Below are positions 13,832 to 15,090 of a stretch of DNA of 15,090 bases, piece by piece. The notes under the pieces were generated by a model. It saw nothing but the letters and a program-made list of their open reading frames with translations, did not search any database and was not told where the DNA came from. Origin of the DNA: an uncultured Clostridia bacterium (lineage in GTDB: Bacteria > Bacillota_A > Clostridia > TANB77 > CAG-508); contig CANQZT010000012.1 of the NCBI GenBank assembly GCA_947628335.1, positions 1 to 15,090 on the forward strand, given 5' to 3'. The translations under genes were made by a program, and so were the position numbers. Each line of letters starts with the position of its first letter. Within the stretch, counting starts at the first letter, position 1.

Positions 13832-15090
13832 ACATTTGCCACCTTATTGTCTATGTGCAATACCCTTTCCTTAATTTCTTGTGTTCTTCCTTTATTCCAG
13901 AAATTTGTTCCAATATAACCACACGTTCTTCTAGCTACATTTAATAAATTGTGATCTCTATTGCCACAATTTGGACAATACCATTCTAAACTATCATCTA
14001 TTAAAACTTCTCCTGTATATCCACATTTTTGACAATAATCTGATTTAGTATTTAGTTCTGCATACATTATATTATCATATATAAATTCAATAACCTGCAT
14101 AATTACATCAAGATTATCTTGTAAATTTGGTGTTTCTATATATGAAATTGCCCCACCAGGACTTAATTTTTGGAATTCACTTTCAAGTTTTAATTTTGTG
14201 AATGCATCAATCTCTTCAAATACTGGAACATGGTATGAATTCGTAATATAACTCTTGTCTGTTACACCTTCTACTGTTCCAAATCTTTCTTTCAAACATT
14301 TTGCAAATTTATATGTTGTCGATTCAATTGGTGTACCATATACAGAATAATCTATATCCTCTTCTTCTTTCCATTTCTTACATACATCATTTAATTTTTG
14401 CATAATTTTTAGACCAAATTCTTTTCCCTCTCCATTATCCGTATGTGAATGGTCTGTCATGTATTTAACACACTCATATAAACCTGCATATCCAAGTGAA
14501 ATTGTAGAATATCCATGATGTAACAACTCATGAATGCTTTCACCAGGCTCTAATCTTGCTAATGCTCCATCTTGCCATAATATAGGTGCTACATCACTTG
14601 AAACATTACTTAACCTCTTATGTCTTATTTGTAGTGCTTTATGACAAAGCTCTAACCTTTCATCAAATATTTTCCAAAATTTATCCATATCTTTATCTGA
14701 TGAGAGTGCAATGTCTGGTAAATTAATTGTTACAACTCCTTGATTAAATCTGCCATAGTATTTTCCTTTTCCACTTGTATAGTTTTTAGCCTTAGCAATA
14801 TTTCCTAAATGCATTGTTCTATCTGGTGTTAAGAAACTTCTACATCCCATGCAAGGATAACAATCTCCTTCCCCATTTTCATTTTTCTTTAATTCTAACA
14901 TTACTTTTTCTGATATATAATCAGGAACCATTCTTTTAGCTGTACATTCTGCAGCAAGTTTTGTTAAATAGTAATATTCTCCATCACTTTTTACATTATC
15001 TTCTTCTAGAACATATAAAAGTTTTGGAAATGCTGGTGTAATATATACACCTTTTCTATTTTTAAATCCTAAAATTCTTTGTCTTAAAAA
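13828..15090 (-). CDS. nrdD: Anaerobic ribonucleoside-triphosphate reductase NrdD, C-terminal part (5' end outside window)
   Basis: Class III reductase that makes deoxynucleotides without oxygen, using a glycyl radical. The frame is open to the window edge, so about 420 C-terminal residues are seen and the N-terminus, including any ATP-cone, is missing; the ATG at 14931 is internal. Visible features are NRKGVYITPAFPKLLYVLEE upstream of that ATG, then CYPCMGCRSFL with the probable thiyl-radical cysteine, DGALARLEPGESI and GYAGLYECVKYM. A zinc site follows (CQKC and CPNC, separated by about 17 residues), and then RRTCGYIGTNFWNKGR, where the Gly encoded at 13918-13920 should carry the radical. 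It is directly followed by nrdG with a 4-base overlap. Confidence 0.96.
   Translation of the reverse strand, partial: FLRQRILGFKNRKGVYITPAFPKLLYVLEEDNVKSDGEYYYLTKLAAECTAKRMVPDYISEKVMLELKKNENGEGDCYPCMGCRSFLTPDRTMHLGNIAKAKNYTSGKGKYYGRFNQGVVTINLPDIALSSDKDMDKFWKIFDERLELCHKALQIRHKRLSNVSSDVAPILWQDGALARLEPGESIHELLHHGYSTISLGYAGLYECVKYMTDHSHTDNGEGKEFGLKIMQKLNDVCKKWKEEEDIDYSVYGTPIESTTYKFAKCLKERFGTVEGVTDKSYITNSYHVPVFEEIDAFTKLKLESEFQKLSPGGAISYIETPNLQDNLDVIMQVIEFIYDNIMYAELNTKSDYCQKCGYTGEVLIDDSLEWYCPNCGNRDHNLLNVARRTCGYIGTNFWNKGRTQEIKERVLHIDNKVANV

Overview
The window is AT-rich DNA from an anaerobic, endospore-forming member of the Clostridia. The main evidence is the spore genes yabP and yabQ beside a divIC/ftsB-type division gene, the oxygen-sensitive class III ribonucleotide reductase pair nrdD/nrdG, and strong AGGAGG-type ribosome binding sites with some TTG starts. 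I cannot name the genus. Almost everything is transcribed from the minus strand; the one clear plus-strand gene is a small XRE-type regulator.

Layout from left to right. (1) Positions 1-1587 are an accessory patch. A perfect 77-bp direct repeat (1-77 and 1511-1587) brackets a 1510-bp unit holding a short replication-type helix-turn-helix protein, a 105-residue protein of unknown function with its own strong promoter, a GC-rich hairpin-bearing block, and a decayed inverted copy of the tail of the 105-residue gene. (2) 1593-4474 is core cell machinery read leftwards: yabP, yabQ, the divIC-like gene, a terminator, then rho and its terminator. (3) 4580-7743 holds pyruvate kinase followed by purH (last two steps of IMP synthesis), with a clear promoter before pyk and a terminator after purH. 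(4) 7821-10515 is a self-contained unit for an alpha-glucan phosphorylase, with a sigma-A-type promoter and a strong terminator. It is divergent from the XRE regulator (10713-11054), and the shared spacer carries a three-half-site inverted/direct repeat that looks like an operator. (5) 11082-13286 is a two-gene amino-acid operon: a trans-sulfuration PLP enzyme followed by dapF, with its own promoter and an end hairpin shared with the XRE gene. (6) 13334-15090 is nrdD (5' end outside the window) and nrdG, overlapping by four bases.

The core genes are conventional. Glycogen breakdown (glgP) and pyruvate kinase feed glycolysis, purH and nrdDG supply nucleotides, and dapF with the PLP enzyme belongs to aspartate-family or sulfur amino-acid metabolism. 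Several longest-ORF starts are wrong: the translated starts of pyk, purH, the divIC-like gene, yabQ and the XRE gene lie downstream, because the upstream start codons fall in a promoter element or in the ribosome binding site.

The most unusual part is the left 1.6 kb. The 77-bp repeat follows the 105-residue gene at one end and precedes the HTH gene at the other, so the unit closes naturally into a circle or tandem array in which the two genes would form one operon. The window starts exactly at the repeat's first base, so an assembly-graph artefact must be excluded before a biological reading is accepted.
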